The notes: generated from the letters alone by a model not told the origin. Shown: positions 56,321 through 64,000, counted from the stretch's first letter. The stretch is DNA of 64,000 bases from Corallococcus macrosporus DSM 14697 (GCF_002305895.1 NZ_CP022203.1:4876501-4940500), one strand, 5' to 3'. Program-made: numbers and translations.

Positions 56321-57199
56321 ATGACCGGCCTTCTGCCCACCACGCCGCCCGTGTTGACGGCACGGGAGCTGTCCCTCTTCCAGGCGCTGGTGGAGCGGGA
56401 GGTGGGGATCCACCTGTCTCCTGCCAAGGACGCGCTGGTGGCGAACCGGCTGGCGCGCCGGCTCCGGGAGTTGGGGCTGACGTCGTTCGGTGCGTACTAC
56501 GCGTACGTCACAGAGAAGGGGCATGAGGCGGAGAAGGTGCGGATGATTGACAGTCTCTGCACCCACGAGACGTCGTTCTTCCGCGAGCCCCAGCACTTCG
56601 AGCTGCTGCGCGAGCGCGTCTTCCCGGAGTGGATGGCGCAGGCCAACGCGGGGCGGAGGTCGAAGCACCTCCGCGTCTGGAGCGCGGCGTGCTCCACGGG
56701 GGAAGAGCCCTACTCCATCGCCATGAGCCTGCTGGACGCGTTCCCGCCGGGCTCGGGCTGGAGCCTGGAGGTGCTGGCAACGGACCTGTCCACGTGGGCC
56801 CTGGAGCGGACGCAGGAGGGCCTGTGGAGCCTGGAGCGGGCGGCCACGATTCCGCAGCCCCTGCTGCGGGCGTTCATGCTCAAGGGTGTGCGGACCCAGG
56901 AGGGGTTGATGAAGGCGGGGCCGGAGCTGCGCTCCATCATGCGCTTCGGCCGCGTCAACCTGAACGCGCCAGGTGAGTGGCCCGCGGGGCCGTTCGACCT
57001 GATCTTCTGCCGGAACGTCCTCATCTACTTCGGCGCGGAGGCCCGCGGCCGGGTGATTCGCGGGATGCTGCAACGGCTCCCGCCCACGGGGTACTTCTTC
57101 CTGGGCCACGCGGAGAGCCTGATTGGTGTGGACGTGGACGTCCGGTCCGTGAGCGCGAACGTGTACACGCCACGGACCGGCGGCATGAGCCGGTTCTGA
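56321..57199 (+). CDS. cheR: CheR chemoreceptor methyltransferase
   Basis: This 292-residue enzyme methylates glutamates of the receptor with S-adenosylmethionine. The helical N-terminal domain is followed by the signature CTHETSFFREPQHFELL, the SAM-binding strand RVWSAACSTGEEPYSIAM, LATDLS and the catalytic FDLIFCRNVLIYF. The ATG 56321 is preceded by an overlapping GTG 3 bp upstream. It is the last gene of the cluster; no methylesterase (cheB) or deamidase follows. The next gene is convergent, 112 bp away. Confidence 0.95.
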   Translation: MTGLLPTTPPVLTARELSLFQALVEREVGIHLSPAKDALVANRLARRLRELGLTSFGAYYAYVTEKGHEAEKVRMIDSLCTHETSFFREPQHFELLRERVFPEWMAQANAGRRSKHLRVWSAACSTGEEPYSIAMSLLDAFPPGSGWSLEVLATDLSTWALERTQEGLWSLERAATIPQPLLRAFMLKGVRTQEGLMKAGPELRSIMRFGRVNLNAPGEWPAGPFDLIFCRNVLIYFGAEARGRVIRGMLQRLPPTGYFFLGHAESLIGVDVDVRSVSANVYTPRTGGMSRF

Positions 57200-57311
57200 G
57201 GGGGCGCCTCAGAACCGCCACGCCCCGCCCTTCTCTCACAGGGCCTCGCGCCCCCTGACAGGACCACCTTCCTCTGGCCTGGCTCGGGCACGCCCACCGT
57301 CAACCAAACGG

Positions 57312-59753
57312 CTACTCGCTCCGCAGCGCCTGTATCGGGTCGACTCGCGCCGCGCGAACCGCCGGCACCAGGCTGGCGGCGAGGCCAGCCAGGGCGAGCA
57401 CCGCCAGCACCGCCACGACCGCCAGCGGATCGGCCACGCTGATGCCGAAGAGGAAGCTCTGCACGAGGCGTGAGAAGGCCATCGCGAGCGCGAGGCCGAT
57501 CACCAGCCCCAAGCCGATCTGCCAGCCCGCCTCGCGGAGCACGTCCCGCAAAATTCGCGACTGAGGCGCCCCCAGCGCGGCGCGCACGCCGAACTCGTGC
57601 CGGCGCGACGCGACCGCCACCGCCATCACCGCGTACAACCCGACCGACGCCAGCAAGAGGGCCAGTCCGGCGAACAGCCCCACCAGCAACAGATTCAGCC
57701 GCTGCGCGCTCGTGGTCGACGCGACGATGGTCTCCATGGGCTGGAGGTTGGAGATTGGCTGCAGGGGCGCGACCTCCAGGATGGCGCTGCGCAGCTCCCG
57801 CTCGTTCATCCCCACCGTCGTGGAGCGCAACCTGACCCCATAGCTGAGGGGTCCGAACTCGCGCAGCAGTGCCCAGATGGGCGGTGGAATCTGCGCCAGG
57901 GGCGCGTAGAGCGTCGGCGGCATCGGCTCGCCGGGACCGAACTGGCGCATGTCACCGACCACGCCAATCACCCGCATCGCGATGTTCGGCCCTTCGTCCA
58001 TGGGGAGCGTCACCGTCTTCCCCAGCGGCTCCCCGTCCAGGTAGGCGCGGGCGAAGCCGGCGCTGACCAGACACACCCGCTCGCTCCCCGCGTCGTCGCG
58101 GTCGTCGAAGCCGCGCCCGGCGAGCACGGGGATGCTGAAGGTCTCCAGGAAGCCTGGGCTGATGAGCCGGTATTGTCCGGTGATGGTGCGCTGGTCGGGG
58201 AGCACCATGCTGTAGTTGAGCTGGGAGCCCGTCGGCAGGTTGGTCGAAGCGCCGACGTTCTCGACCCCGGGGAAGGCCCGCAGCCGCTCGAGGATGCGGC
58301 GGGTCTGCTCGATGGCATCGCCTGCCTCGACGTACCGCTCCTTCACCGGCGCCAGGGTGAACGTGGTGACCGAGCGGCTCTGAAAGCCCATCGGCACGGA
58401 CTCGAGCTCCTGCAGGCTGCGCATGAACAGCGCCGCGCCCAGCAGCAGCACCACGGCCACCGCGATCTGCGCGACCACCAGCACGCGCCCCAGACGGCCG
58501 CTCTGGCGGCTCAAGCCGCCACGGCCGCCACCGCTCAGCTCGCGCGCCAGATCGACGTGATGGCTCCGGAGGACGCCCAGCGTCGCCGCCATCACCGCCG
58601 TCGCCAGCCCCGCCGCGAGCGCGAACGCCAGGCTGGCGCCATCCAGCGCGACGGCCTCGCCGCGCAGCCACTCGGAAGGCACCAGCCCACCCAGGAGCCG
58701 CAGGCCCACCCACGCGAGGCCCAGGCCGGCGACGGCGCCCACCAACCCCACCAGCGCGCCCTCCGCCAACGCCGGCAAGCCCAGGCGCCACAGGGTGGCC
58801 CCCAGCGCGGCGCGCACCGCGCCGTCGTGGGTTCGCGCCAGGGCGCGCAGCAGCATCAGGCTGGCGAGGTTGATGGCCGCGATCACCAGCACGCACGCGG
58901 CCGCCCCCAGGAACAGCCAGAGCGTGTCGCCGGAGCGGCGCGCGAACACGCTCGTCCCGAGCGGCAGCGCCGACGGCGGGTTCTTCCGCAGATACTCCTG
59001 CTGACGCTCCGTCGCGCCCCCGCTGTCCGCCAGCATGGCGCTCAGCACGACGCGCGTCTCCGCGGCCGCGCCCTCGACCGTGGCGTCCGGCTTGAGCCTC
59101 GCCACGACGATCTGGTTCGTGGAGAGGTCGCGGCTCACCGGGTCCGGCTGGAGCGACATGATGAGGTCGAAGCGCTCCGGCCAACGGAACGCCTCGGGGA
59201 GCACGCCGACGACCTGAACGGCCCGGCCCTCGATCTGCAGACTCCGCCCCACGACCGACGCATCCGCGCCGAGGCGGGTGCGCCAGAATTCGTGACCGAG
59301 GATGACCGCCTCCGGCCCGTTGGGCCGATCCTCGTCGGTGTTGAAGTTGCGCCCGAGCGCGGGGGGCAGCCCCAGGGTCTCGACGAAGCCTCTATCGGCC
59401 CGCAGCGCCGTCACCACCTCGGCCTGGTCGCCGAAGGCGATGTTCGTGTTGGTCGTCCAGCCCATCAGGATTCCGGCCGACTCCACGCTTCGCATCGCCT
59501 TGAGCAGCGGGTAGTACCGCGGCGCGGCGATGTTCTGGTCCTGCTCGACGATGATGCCGAGCGTGACCAGCCGGTCAGGCTTCGGGAACGGCAACGGCTT
59601 CAGCAGCGCCTGGTGGAGCAGCGAGAACGCGATGGTGACCGTGGCGACACCCAGCGCCAGCGTCAGGACCGCGAGGACAAAGTATCCGGGGCGCCGCAAC
59701 AATCCGCGCCAGGACTGGCGCGCCTCTTCGAGCATGACGCCGAGCGAATTCAT
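57312..59753 (-). CDS. MacB/FtsX-type duplicated ABC permease (ADOP-like)
   Basis: This is an 813-residue inner-membrane protein made of two MacB_PCD-FtsX halves (each a periplasmic domain and membrane helices). The first helix is FVLAVLTLALGVATVTIAFS, later helices include LGAAACVLVIAAINLASLML and VLVVAQIAVAVVLLLGAALF, and the C-terminal half ends with an FtsX domain (FGVRAALGAPQSRIL). No ATPase or membrane-fusion protein is in view, as in the orphan ADOP permease family. Its ATG 59753 overlaps the stop of the 34-residue peptide gene (ATGA), so they are translated together. Export or efflux of the operon's product is inferred. Confidence 0.88.
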   Translation of the reverse strand: MNSLGVMLEEARQSWRGLLRRPGYFVLAVLTLALGVATVTIAFSLLHQALLKPLPFPKPDRLVTLGIIVEQDQNIAAPRYYPLLKAMRSVESAGILMGWTTNTNIAFGDQAEVVTALRADRGFVETLGLPPALGRNFNTDEDRPNGPEAVILGHEFWRTRLGADASVVGRSLQIEGRAVQVVGVLPEAFRWPERFDLIMSLQPDPVSRDLSTNQIVVARLKPDATVEGAAAETRVVLSAMLADSGGATERQQEYLRKNPPSALPLGTSVFARRSGDTLWLFLGAAACVLVIAAINLASLMLLRALARTHDGAVRAALGATLWRLGLPALAEGALVGLVGAVAGLGLAWVGLRLLGGLVPSEWLRGEAVALDGASLAFALAAGLATAVMAATLGVLRSHHVDLARELSGGGRGGLSRQSGRLGRVLVVAQIAVAVVLLLGAALFMRSLQELESVPMGFQSRSVTTFTLAPVKERYVEAGDAIEQTRRILERLRAFPGVENVGASTNLPTGSQLNYSMVLPDQRTITGQYRLISPGFLETFSIPVLAGRGFDDRDDAGSERVCLVSAGFARAYLDGEPLGKTVTLPMDEGPNIAMRVIGVVGDMRQFGPGEPMPPTLYAPLAQIPPPIWALLREFGPLSYGVRLRSTTVGMNERELRSAILEVAPLQPISNLQPMETIVASTTSAQRLNLLLVGLFAGLALLLASVGLYAVMAVAVASRRHEFGVRAALGAPQSRILRDVLREAGWQIGLGLVIGLALAMAFSRLVQSFLFGISVADPLAVVAVLAVLALAGLAASLVPAVRAARVDPIQALRSE

Positions 59754-59854
59754 AGGGCCAACTCCAACATCTTGAATGCGTCCTCGTCGACGGTTTCCGG
59801 ATGAATCAACGGCGCGCCGCCAGTGCGGCTCGTCCCCTCCGCCTTGCCCGTCAT
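59750..59854 (-). CDS. 34-residue peptide, possible RiPP precursor or leader
   Basis: This is a short gene whose ATG (59854) overlaps the stop of the upstream oxygenase gene and whose stop overlaps the permease start, both as ATGA. Double coupling makes a chance ORF unlikely. The product begins MTGKAEGTSRTGGAPLIHP and continues with the acidic, amphipathic ETVDEDAFKMLELAL. The second part looks like the helical recognition segment of RiPP leader peptides; the N-terminal part holds the only Arg (position 10) and a Gly/Ser/Thr-rich stretch. There is no Cys. It could be the substrate of the oxygenases and arginase, but the leader-like part is at the C-terminus, which is not the usual order. Confidence 0.6.
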   Translation of the reverse strand: MTGKAEGTSRTGGAPLIHPETVDEDAFKMLELAL

Positions 59855-61002
59855 CGTACAGGAACGAGGCCGCTGCCACGCACCTGTGTGACGCTGGGAA
59901 CCGGGCCTTCGGCGGTGCAGTCCGTCCCATCCAGACATTGCTCGAGCCGGGTGAGGTAGAGGCGCCGGATGCGCGCCAGCTCGGAGCCGTCGTTCGCCTT
60001 CAGCGCCGCGCGCAGGACCTCGGCCATGCTGCGGCGCCCCAGCTCGACCGGGGCGAGCCGGTCGAAGTCGGCCGGTGGCACGCTCCCGCCGAGCTTCCGC
60101 CGCACGGCCTCGGGGCTGGACTTGATGCGCTTGCCGAACACCTCCGCCCACCCCGTGGAGACGGCGTAGTCCGCCAGGTTGCTCTGGTCGACGAAGTCGA
60201 AGCTGACCGAGATGGACGTGTCCAGCGTCCGCACATGGTGTGCCCAGCGCGTGCCGACGAAGAGCACCTGCCCCACCTCCAGGTCGCCGGTCCACTTGAC
60301 CGCCTGGTGCCACGTCGGAAAGTCGACCTCGTCGGGGTGCTCGGGGTCCATGTAGCCGACCTCGGGATTGTAGACGTGGCGAAGGTCGTCCGGAGAATAC
60401 AGCGTCGCCCGCTTGCGGCCCTTGAGCTGCGCGATCAACGCGATGGTCCCGTTGTTGTCGATGTGCAGCGGCGTCAGCGCCCCGGGCAGGCTGACCAGCA
60501 ACCAGAAGTGGTTGAACAGCGAGTAGTAGTAGGGCAGCGCGTGGTTCCAGGGGACCAGTGGCGCAGGCACCAGTGGCTCCACCTCGGCGAAGACGGGGTC
60601 ATCCGCCTTGTGGACGATCCTCAACGTGCCGCAATACAGCGGCAGGTCCTGCGCGACGAACTGCGCATAATCCCCCTCCATCCAGCGCTCGGCGAAGAGC
60701 TCCCGCGCCCGCTCGGGCTGGCGGATGTAGTCCAGGTAGCGGCTGAACTCCGTCTCGACGCTGACCAGGCTCGACTTGCGATTGGTGATGAAGTTGGGCG
60801 CCTTGGCGAAGGCGCTCAGCTTGCCGAAGCGGGACTCAAGATACTCCAGGCGCTGCCAGGCTTCGTAGCCCGGCCAGGCCTTGATGTAGTCCTCGACGAT
60901 CCATGGGTTCTCATGGAGCACCCTGGGATTGCTCGTCGCCAGGCGGCGGAACTCCTCGCTGGACACCACCGGTATCTGCTTGCTCTGCATGGCTCGACTC
61001 AT
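59851..61002 (-). CDS. JmjC/cupin_8-type Fe(II)/2-oxoglutarate oxygenase (copy B)
   Basis: This is a 383-residue protein of the FIH/JmjC-like cupin_8 family, which hydroxylates amino-acid side chains in peptides or proteins. The iron ligands are His180 and Asp182 in TPLHIDNN, and His255 in WAHHVRTL; SISVSFDF follows as the last core strand. The N-terminal 110 residues are helical. It is about 45 percent identical by eye to copy A at 63112-64000 over the shared region. ATG 61002 overlaps the arginase stop (ATGA), and its own stop overlaps the peptide start. The substrate is unknown; the operon context suggests a small peptide. Confidence 0.85.
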   Translation of the reverse strand: MSRAMQSKQIPVVSSEEFRRLATSNPRVLHENPWIVEDYIKAWPGYEAWQRLEYLESRFGKLSAFAKAPNFITNRKSSLVSVETEFSRYLDYIRQPERARELFAERWMEGDYAQFVAQDLPLYCGTLRIVHKADDPVFAEVEPLVPAPLVPWNHALPYYYSLFNHFWLLVSLPGALTPLHIDNNGTIALIAQLKGRKRATLYSPDDLRHVYNPEVGYMDPEHPDEVDFPTWHQAVKWTGDLEVGQVLFVGTRWAHHVRTLDTSISVSFDFVDQSNLADYAVSTGWAEVFGKRIKSSPEAVRRKLGGSVPPADFDRLAPVELGRRSMAEVLRAALKANDGSELARIRRLYLTRLEQCLDGTDCTAEGPVPSVTQVRGSGLVPVR

Positions 61003-61892
61003 TCGGAAGGAGGAAACGGGGCGAGGTGGGGCGCGATGCCGGCGAGCAGCCTCGCGGCGAGCGCGCTGGTGGTGTCCCGGTGGTCGAGCAGCGGGTTGAC
61101 CTCCATGACGTCGAGCCCCACCACGCGGCGCCGGGACGCGATGAAGCGGGCCATCTGCTCAATCAGCTCCCCGCGCACCCCACCGGGCACCGGGTGGCCG
61201 GTCCCCGGCGCCAGGCGCGGGTCGATCGCGTCGACGTCGATGGAGATGTAGACCGGCTCGCCTTCGGGCAACGTGGCCAACACGCTCTCCAGCGGCGCGC
61301 TGCGCGCGGCGGTCGCCGAAAGCACGGTCATCTTGTCGGAGCGGGCGCTCTCATCGAAGTAGGTGATGCCGCGGTGGCCGACCTGCAGGATGCGGCCGAC
61401 GTGGCCCATGCCCGCGATGCGCCGCAGGACCTGCTTGTGGTCGTGCCACCGTCCGCCGGACCACGCGCAGAAGTCGGTGTGCGCGTCGAACCAGACGATG
61501 TTGAGCGTGGGATGGCAGCGCAGCGCGGCCACCGCCGCGTAGGAGATGGAGTGGTCGCCGCCGAGCACGATGGGGACCGCGCCGGCCTCGACAATCCGCC
61601 CGATCTCCTGCTCCGTCCTGTCGAGGACGTCGGCCCAGTCGTGGCCATGCACGCCCTCCACGTCGCCTCGGTCAACGCCAGTGACCTCGGGCCGGAGCCC
61701 CTGGCTGGCGCGCCGGATCGCCTCCGGCCCGAAGCGCGCGCCGGAGGAGGCGCCGTTTCCGCAATCACTCGGGACGCCGAGGACCTCGATGCGGGCGCGC
61801 GGCGCACCCGCTACGGCTCCCGGCCAGCCGAACAGGGCCTGGGGAGCCGCTTCGCCGGAGCTCGTCGTCGCCTCATTCCGCCATTCCATCAT
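60999..61892 (-). CDS. Arginase/agmatinase-family ureohydrolase with complete metal site
   Basis: This is a 297-residue enzyme of the arginase fold. I chose ATG 61892, overlapping the stop of the upstream gene (ATGA). All six Mn-binding residues are present: His114 (LGGDHSIS), Asp136/His138/Asp140 (WFDAHTD), and Asp219/Asp221 (SIDVDAIDP). It should hydrolyse a guanidino group to urea. A free-arginine or agmatine role is possible, but the coupled operon with a peptide, two oxygenases and an RRE-like partner suggests a peptide-arginine substrate giving ornithine, as in known peptide arginases (OspR type). This is inference. Confidence 0.88.
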   Translation of the reverse strand: MMEWRNEATTSSGEAAPQALFGWPGAVAGAPRARIEVLGVPSDCGNGASSGARFGPEAIRRASQGLRPEVTGVDRGDVEGVHGHDWADVLDRTEQEIGRIVEAGAVPIVLGGDHSISYAAVAALRCHPTLNIVWFDAHTDFCAWSGGRWHDHKQVLRRIAGMGHVGRILQVGHRGITYFDESARSDKMTVLSATAARSAPLESVLATLPEGEPVYISIDVDAIDPRLAPGTGHPVPGGVRGELIEQMARFIASRRRVVGLDVMEVNPLLDHRDTTSALAARLLAGIAPHLAPFPPSE

Positions 61893-63115
61893 CGATCTTT
61901 CGCCGCGCTCATGGCGGTCAAGAGGACGTGCAGGGCCGTCATCGCGGTGACGCCCCAGCAGCGCGCCATCGGGGTACAGCCAACCAGGTCCATGCCGACA
62001 ATCTGGCAGTGGGCGCCGAGCAGGCAAAGCAGCCGGTGCAGCTCGGCGTATTCGAAATGCGTGCTCGGCGCGGCCCCGTCGGCGCTCCCTCCCGGCGGCG
62101 CGAGCGAGCGGATGTCCATGCTCAGGTACACCCGCGGACAGTCCGCCAGACAGCGCACCAACGCGTCCTCGCCGCCCGCGTCCCTCAGCTCCGGCGCGGA
62201 GAGCACGGTGAGGCCGGCCAGGGCCCGGTCCACCGAGCCGATGGCGCCCAGGTGCACATAGCGCGTCACGCCAGGAAGGCCGAGCGCGTGCGCCGGCAAG
62301 GTGCCCGGTGAGATGAAGGAAGGATGGACGGCGCCACGTTCGCGCGCGTCAGCCGCGATCCTGACGACCGCGATCGGCTGTCGCGCCTGCAGACGGCGGA
62401 TGGCCGGAAAGGCCACGGACGCATCGCCGCCGATCAGCACGGGCAGGCTGCCGGCCCCCGTCACCGTCTCCAACACGGCGTCGACGCGGCCGAACAACGC
62501 CGCCTGCTCCTCCCCTCGGGTGATGAACACGTCGCCACAATCGGAGATCGTCGCGCCTCGCAGGATGGGGCGGCGGCGGTCGGCGTCGTACCAGCCCAGC
62601 GGCTTGCCGCCGTGGCGGTCCAATCCGTAGAGAATCTGCAGCGACGCTTCCCGCAGCGCCGCGGGCGCTTCGCGCGCGCCAGCGGCCGAGCGGTCGCTGA
62701 GATCGTAGGCGACGCCGAGCACGACGAAGTCCGAACTCGAGGGCTCCAGCTTCTGGGCGGGCGCGTCGAACATCCGCACGGGCGCGTCCGTGAGCAGGCG
62801 GCGGCTCGACGCGTGCGTGTTCTCGCCGACCAGGAACCCCTTCGCGCGCAGGCTCTCCAGCGCGGCCCCCGCCTTGGCGCCGTACCGCCCGTCGCCGAGG
62901 ACGGCGCTCACGCCGCGAGGCGTCTCGAACTCGAGGAGGAGCTTGTGCAACGCGATGGGGATGCGGATCCGGGTGCCATCCAACTGCAGATAGATGGTGG
63001 CGAACTTCTCGTCGAGCTGCTCGACCCGCATCGCGGGTGAGACGACCAGCCGCACCTCGTCCGCGCCGCCAGCCGGCTCGCGAGGGTCCGTCGGAGACAG
63101 AGCGTCCGCCATCAC
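61889..63115 (-). CDS. Pseudo-arginase with N-terminal PqqD/RRE-like domain
   Basis: This is a 408-residue protein, numbered from GTG 63115; the ATG at 63112 is equally possible and forms TGATG with the stop of the upstream gene. Residues about 20-97 read like a PqqD-type winged-helix RiPP recognition element: strands VRLVVSP and ATIYLQLDG, then helices around IALHKLLLEF and GAALESLRAKGFLV. Residues 125-405 keep the arginase fold, but GGDAS replaces GGDHS, AADAR replaces DAHTD, and SMDIR replaces SIDVD. Of six metal ligands only Asp334 is kept. It is therefore probably a catalytically dead partner that binds a leader peptide and supports the active arginase encoded next. Confidence 0.8.
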   Translation of the reverse strand: MMADALSPTDPREPAGGADEVRLVVSPAMRVEQLDEKFATIYLQLDGTRIRIPIALHKLLLEFETPRGVSAVLGDGRYGAKAGAALESLRAKGFLVGENTHASSRRLLTDAPVRMFDAPAQKLEPSSSDFVVLGVAYDLSDRSAAGAREAPAALREASLQILYGLDRHGGKPLGWYDADRRRPILRGATISDCGDVFITRGEEQAALFGRVDAVLETVTGAGSLPVLIGGDASVAFPAIRRLQARQPIAVVRIAADARERGAVHPSFISPGTLPAHALGLPGVTRYVHLGAIGSVDRALAGLTVLSAPELRDAGGEDALVRCLADCPRVYLSMDIRSLAPPGGSADGAAPSTHFEYAELHRLLCLLGAHCQIVGMDLVGCTPMARCWGVTAMTALHVLLTAMSAAKDR

Positions 63116-64000
63116 ACCGCTCCAGCCGCTGCCGGCTTGAGCTCCGGCGCCGCGTCTTCCTCGAGCGCCGCCAGCAGCTCACGCCTGACCCGCGCTGACC
63201 GCTCCGGCTGCGAGCCGGCCAGGGCGCTTCGAAGGACGCAGATCATCAGCTCGCGCCCGAGCTCCGGGTCACTGGCGCCCGTCAGCGCGTCATGCACGCG
63301 GCGGTCCGGGATACGCGTGCGAATCAGCTCCGCGTTCTTCCTCGCGAACCGGCCCAGCTCGTCCCTCCAGTCCACCGACTTCGCGTACGCGCGCAGGTTG
63401 AGGGCGTTGATGAAGTCGAAGCTGACGGTGGTCGAGTCCGACAGCGTCACGACGTGGTGCGCCCAGTTCGGTCCCCAGATGAGCAGCTCCCCGGGATTGA
63501 GCAGCCCGGTCCACGGGCGGGCTTCGCGCCAGGTCGGGAACTCGTCATCGTTGGGGTTCAGGGGGTCCAGGTAGCCGACGTCCGGGTTGTAGTAGTGGCG
63601 CTTGTCCTCGGCGCTGTAGAGGATCGCCCGCTTCTGCCCCCGCAGTTGCGCCAGGTAGGCGATGACCGCGTTGTTGTCCTGGTGCAGCGGCGTGAGCGCG
63701 CCCTTCAGGCTCACGTACAGCCAGACGTGGTTGCCTGACTGGTAGTAGTACGGGATCTCGTTGTTGAAGTGCTCCAGCGGCTCCGGGAGGATGGGGTCGA
63801 GCTGCGAGAAGACCTCCTCCCGGGCATGGCGGACCAGCCGGAGGTTCCCGCTGTACAGGGGCAGGCCGAGCTCCCGCAGGAGCTGCGCGCTGCCCTTCGA
63901 CCACTTCCCCTCGAAGAGCGCCTCCACGCGCTCCGGGGCCTTGACGTACTCCAGATAGGTCCCGAAGTCGGTCATCACCTGGCACATCTTCGCCTGCTTC
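63112..64000 (-). CDS. JmjC/cupin_8-type oxygenase (copy A), 5' end outside window
   Basis: This is a partial gene. The visible 296 residues align with residues from about 110 onward of copy B, and the frame stays open to the window edge (KQAKMCQVM ...), so the internal Met at 63987 is not the start. Iron ligands are kept: TPLHQDNN (His and Asp) and WAHHVVTL, then STTVSFDF. Paired segments with copy B include ALTPLH, YNPDVGYLDP against YNPEVGYMDP, and WTG...GELLIWG. It probably hydroxylates the same or a related peptide. It is the first gene of the operon in view; the promoter and possibly more genes lie beyond the right edge. Confidence 0.85.
   Translation of the reverse strand, partial: KQAKMCQVMTDFGTYLEYVKAPERVEALFEGKWSKGSAQLLRELGLPLYSGNLRLVRHAREEVFSQLDPILPEPLEHFNNEIPYYYQSGNHVWLYVSLKGALTPLHQDNNAVIAYLAQLRGQKRAILYSAEDKRHYYNPDVGYLDPLNPNDDEFPTWREARPWTGLLNPGELLIWGPNWAHHVVTLSDSTTVSFDFINALNLRAYAKSVDWRDELGRFARKNAELIRTRIPDRRVHDALTGASDPELGRELMICVLRSALAGSQPERSARVRRELLAALEEDAAPELKPAAAGAV

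Noticed and set aside
57200-57311. Terminator or small gene between cheR and the permease gene
   Set aside because: Only short, imperfect dyads are present and no open frame with a ribosome site fits.
63112-63987. Treating the Met at 63987 as the start of oxygenase copy A
   Set aside because: Alignment with copy B places this Met about 115 residues inside the protein, and the frame is open to the window edge.

Overview
The window looks like chromosomal DNA of a myxobacterium of the Myxococcaceae (Myxococcus/Corallococcus type). The evidence is very high GC with strong third-position G/C bias, dense genes with many 1-4 bp stop/start overlaps, many lipoproteins and TPR or FHA proteins, eukaryote-like Ser/Thr kinases, sigma-54 activators, and a pfk-pkn4 gene pair as known from Myxococcus xanthus. 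No rRNA, tRNA, CRISPR array, insertion sequence or prophage was seen.

Layout. 1-8.4 kb: a partial FHA protein overlapping a trypsin-like protease, a DUF3943 protein, a seven Asp-box protein, a secreted PI-PLC with a beta/gamma-crystallin-like tail, and a noncoding stretch with a small Cys-rich ORF. 8.4-16.8 kb: a plus-strand run of pfk, pkn4, a TPR membrane protein, an FHA-GAF-sigma-54 activator and two lipoproteins, behind a candidate promoter with inverted repeats. 16.8-21.3 kb: minus-strand envelope genes, a 51-residue protein and mutL, which carries a one-base frameshift in a 7-base homopolymer. 21.4-32.6 kb: an SDR-like protein plus acyltransferase pair, an FHA-GGDEF diguanylate cyclase, a large lipoprotein, a DUF721/DciA-like protein, a CAP protein and a lytic transglycosylase. 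32.6-36.2 kb: GST and the housekeeping genes cmk-hisC-accA. 36.3-47.5 kb: tandem ArsA/Get3-like ATPase, an NtrC-type regulator with a minimal histidine kinase-like partner, dCMP deaminase, a lipoprotein protease, PrkA, and a short Hsp70 divergent from PrkA. 47.6-52 kb: a Ser/Thr kinase-receiver-class III cyclase fusion and a carotenoid oxygenase. 52.2-57.2 kb: a compact cheA-mcp-cheW-cheR cluster with no cheY or cheB in view.

The most unusual region is 57.3-64 kb. It is a minus-strand, translationally coupled operon that runs past the right edge. In transcription order it encodes a JmjC/cupin_8-type oxygenase (partial), an arginase-fold protein that has lost most metal ligands and carries an N-terminal PqqD/RRE-like domain, an arginase-family enzyme with a complete metal site, a second JmjC/cupin_8 paralogue, a 34-residue peptide whose start and stop both form ATGA overlaps, and a MacB/FtsX-type permease. 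I infer a peptide-modifying (RiPP-like) pathway with arginine-to-ornithine conversion and hydroxylation. The chemistry and the identity of the precursor are not proven by the sequence.

Several gene ends, mostly convergent, carry GC-rich hairpins with 6-8 nt loops and no T tract. All functions are read from sequence and family knowledge; no database search was run.
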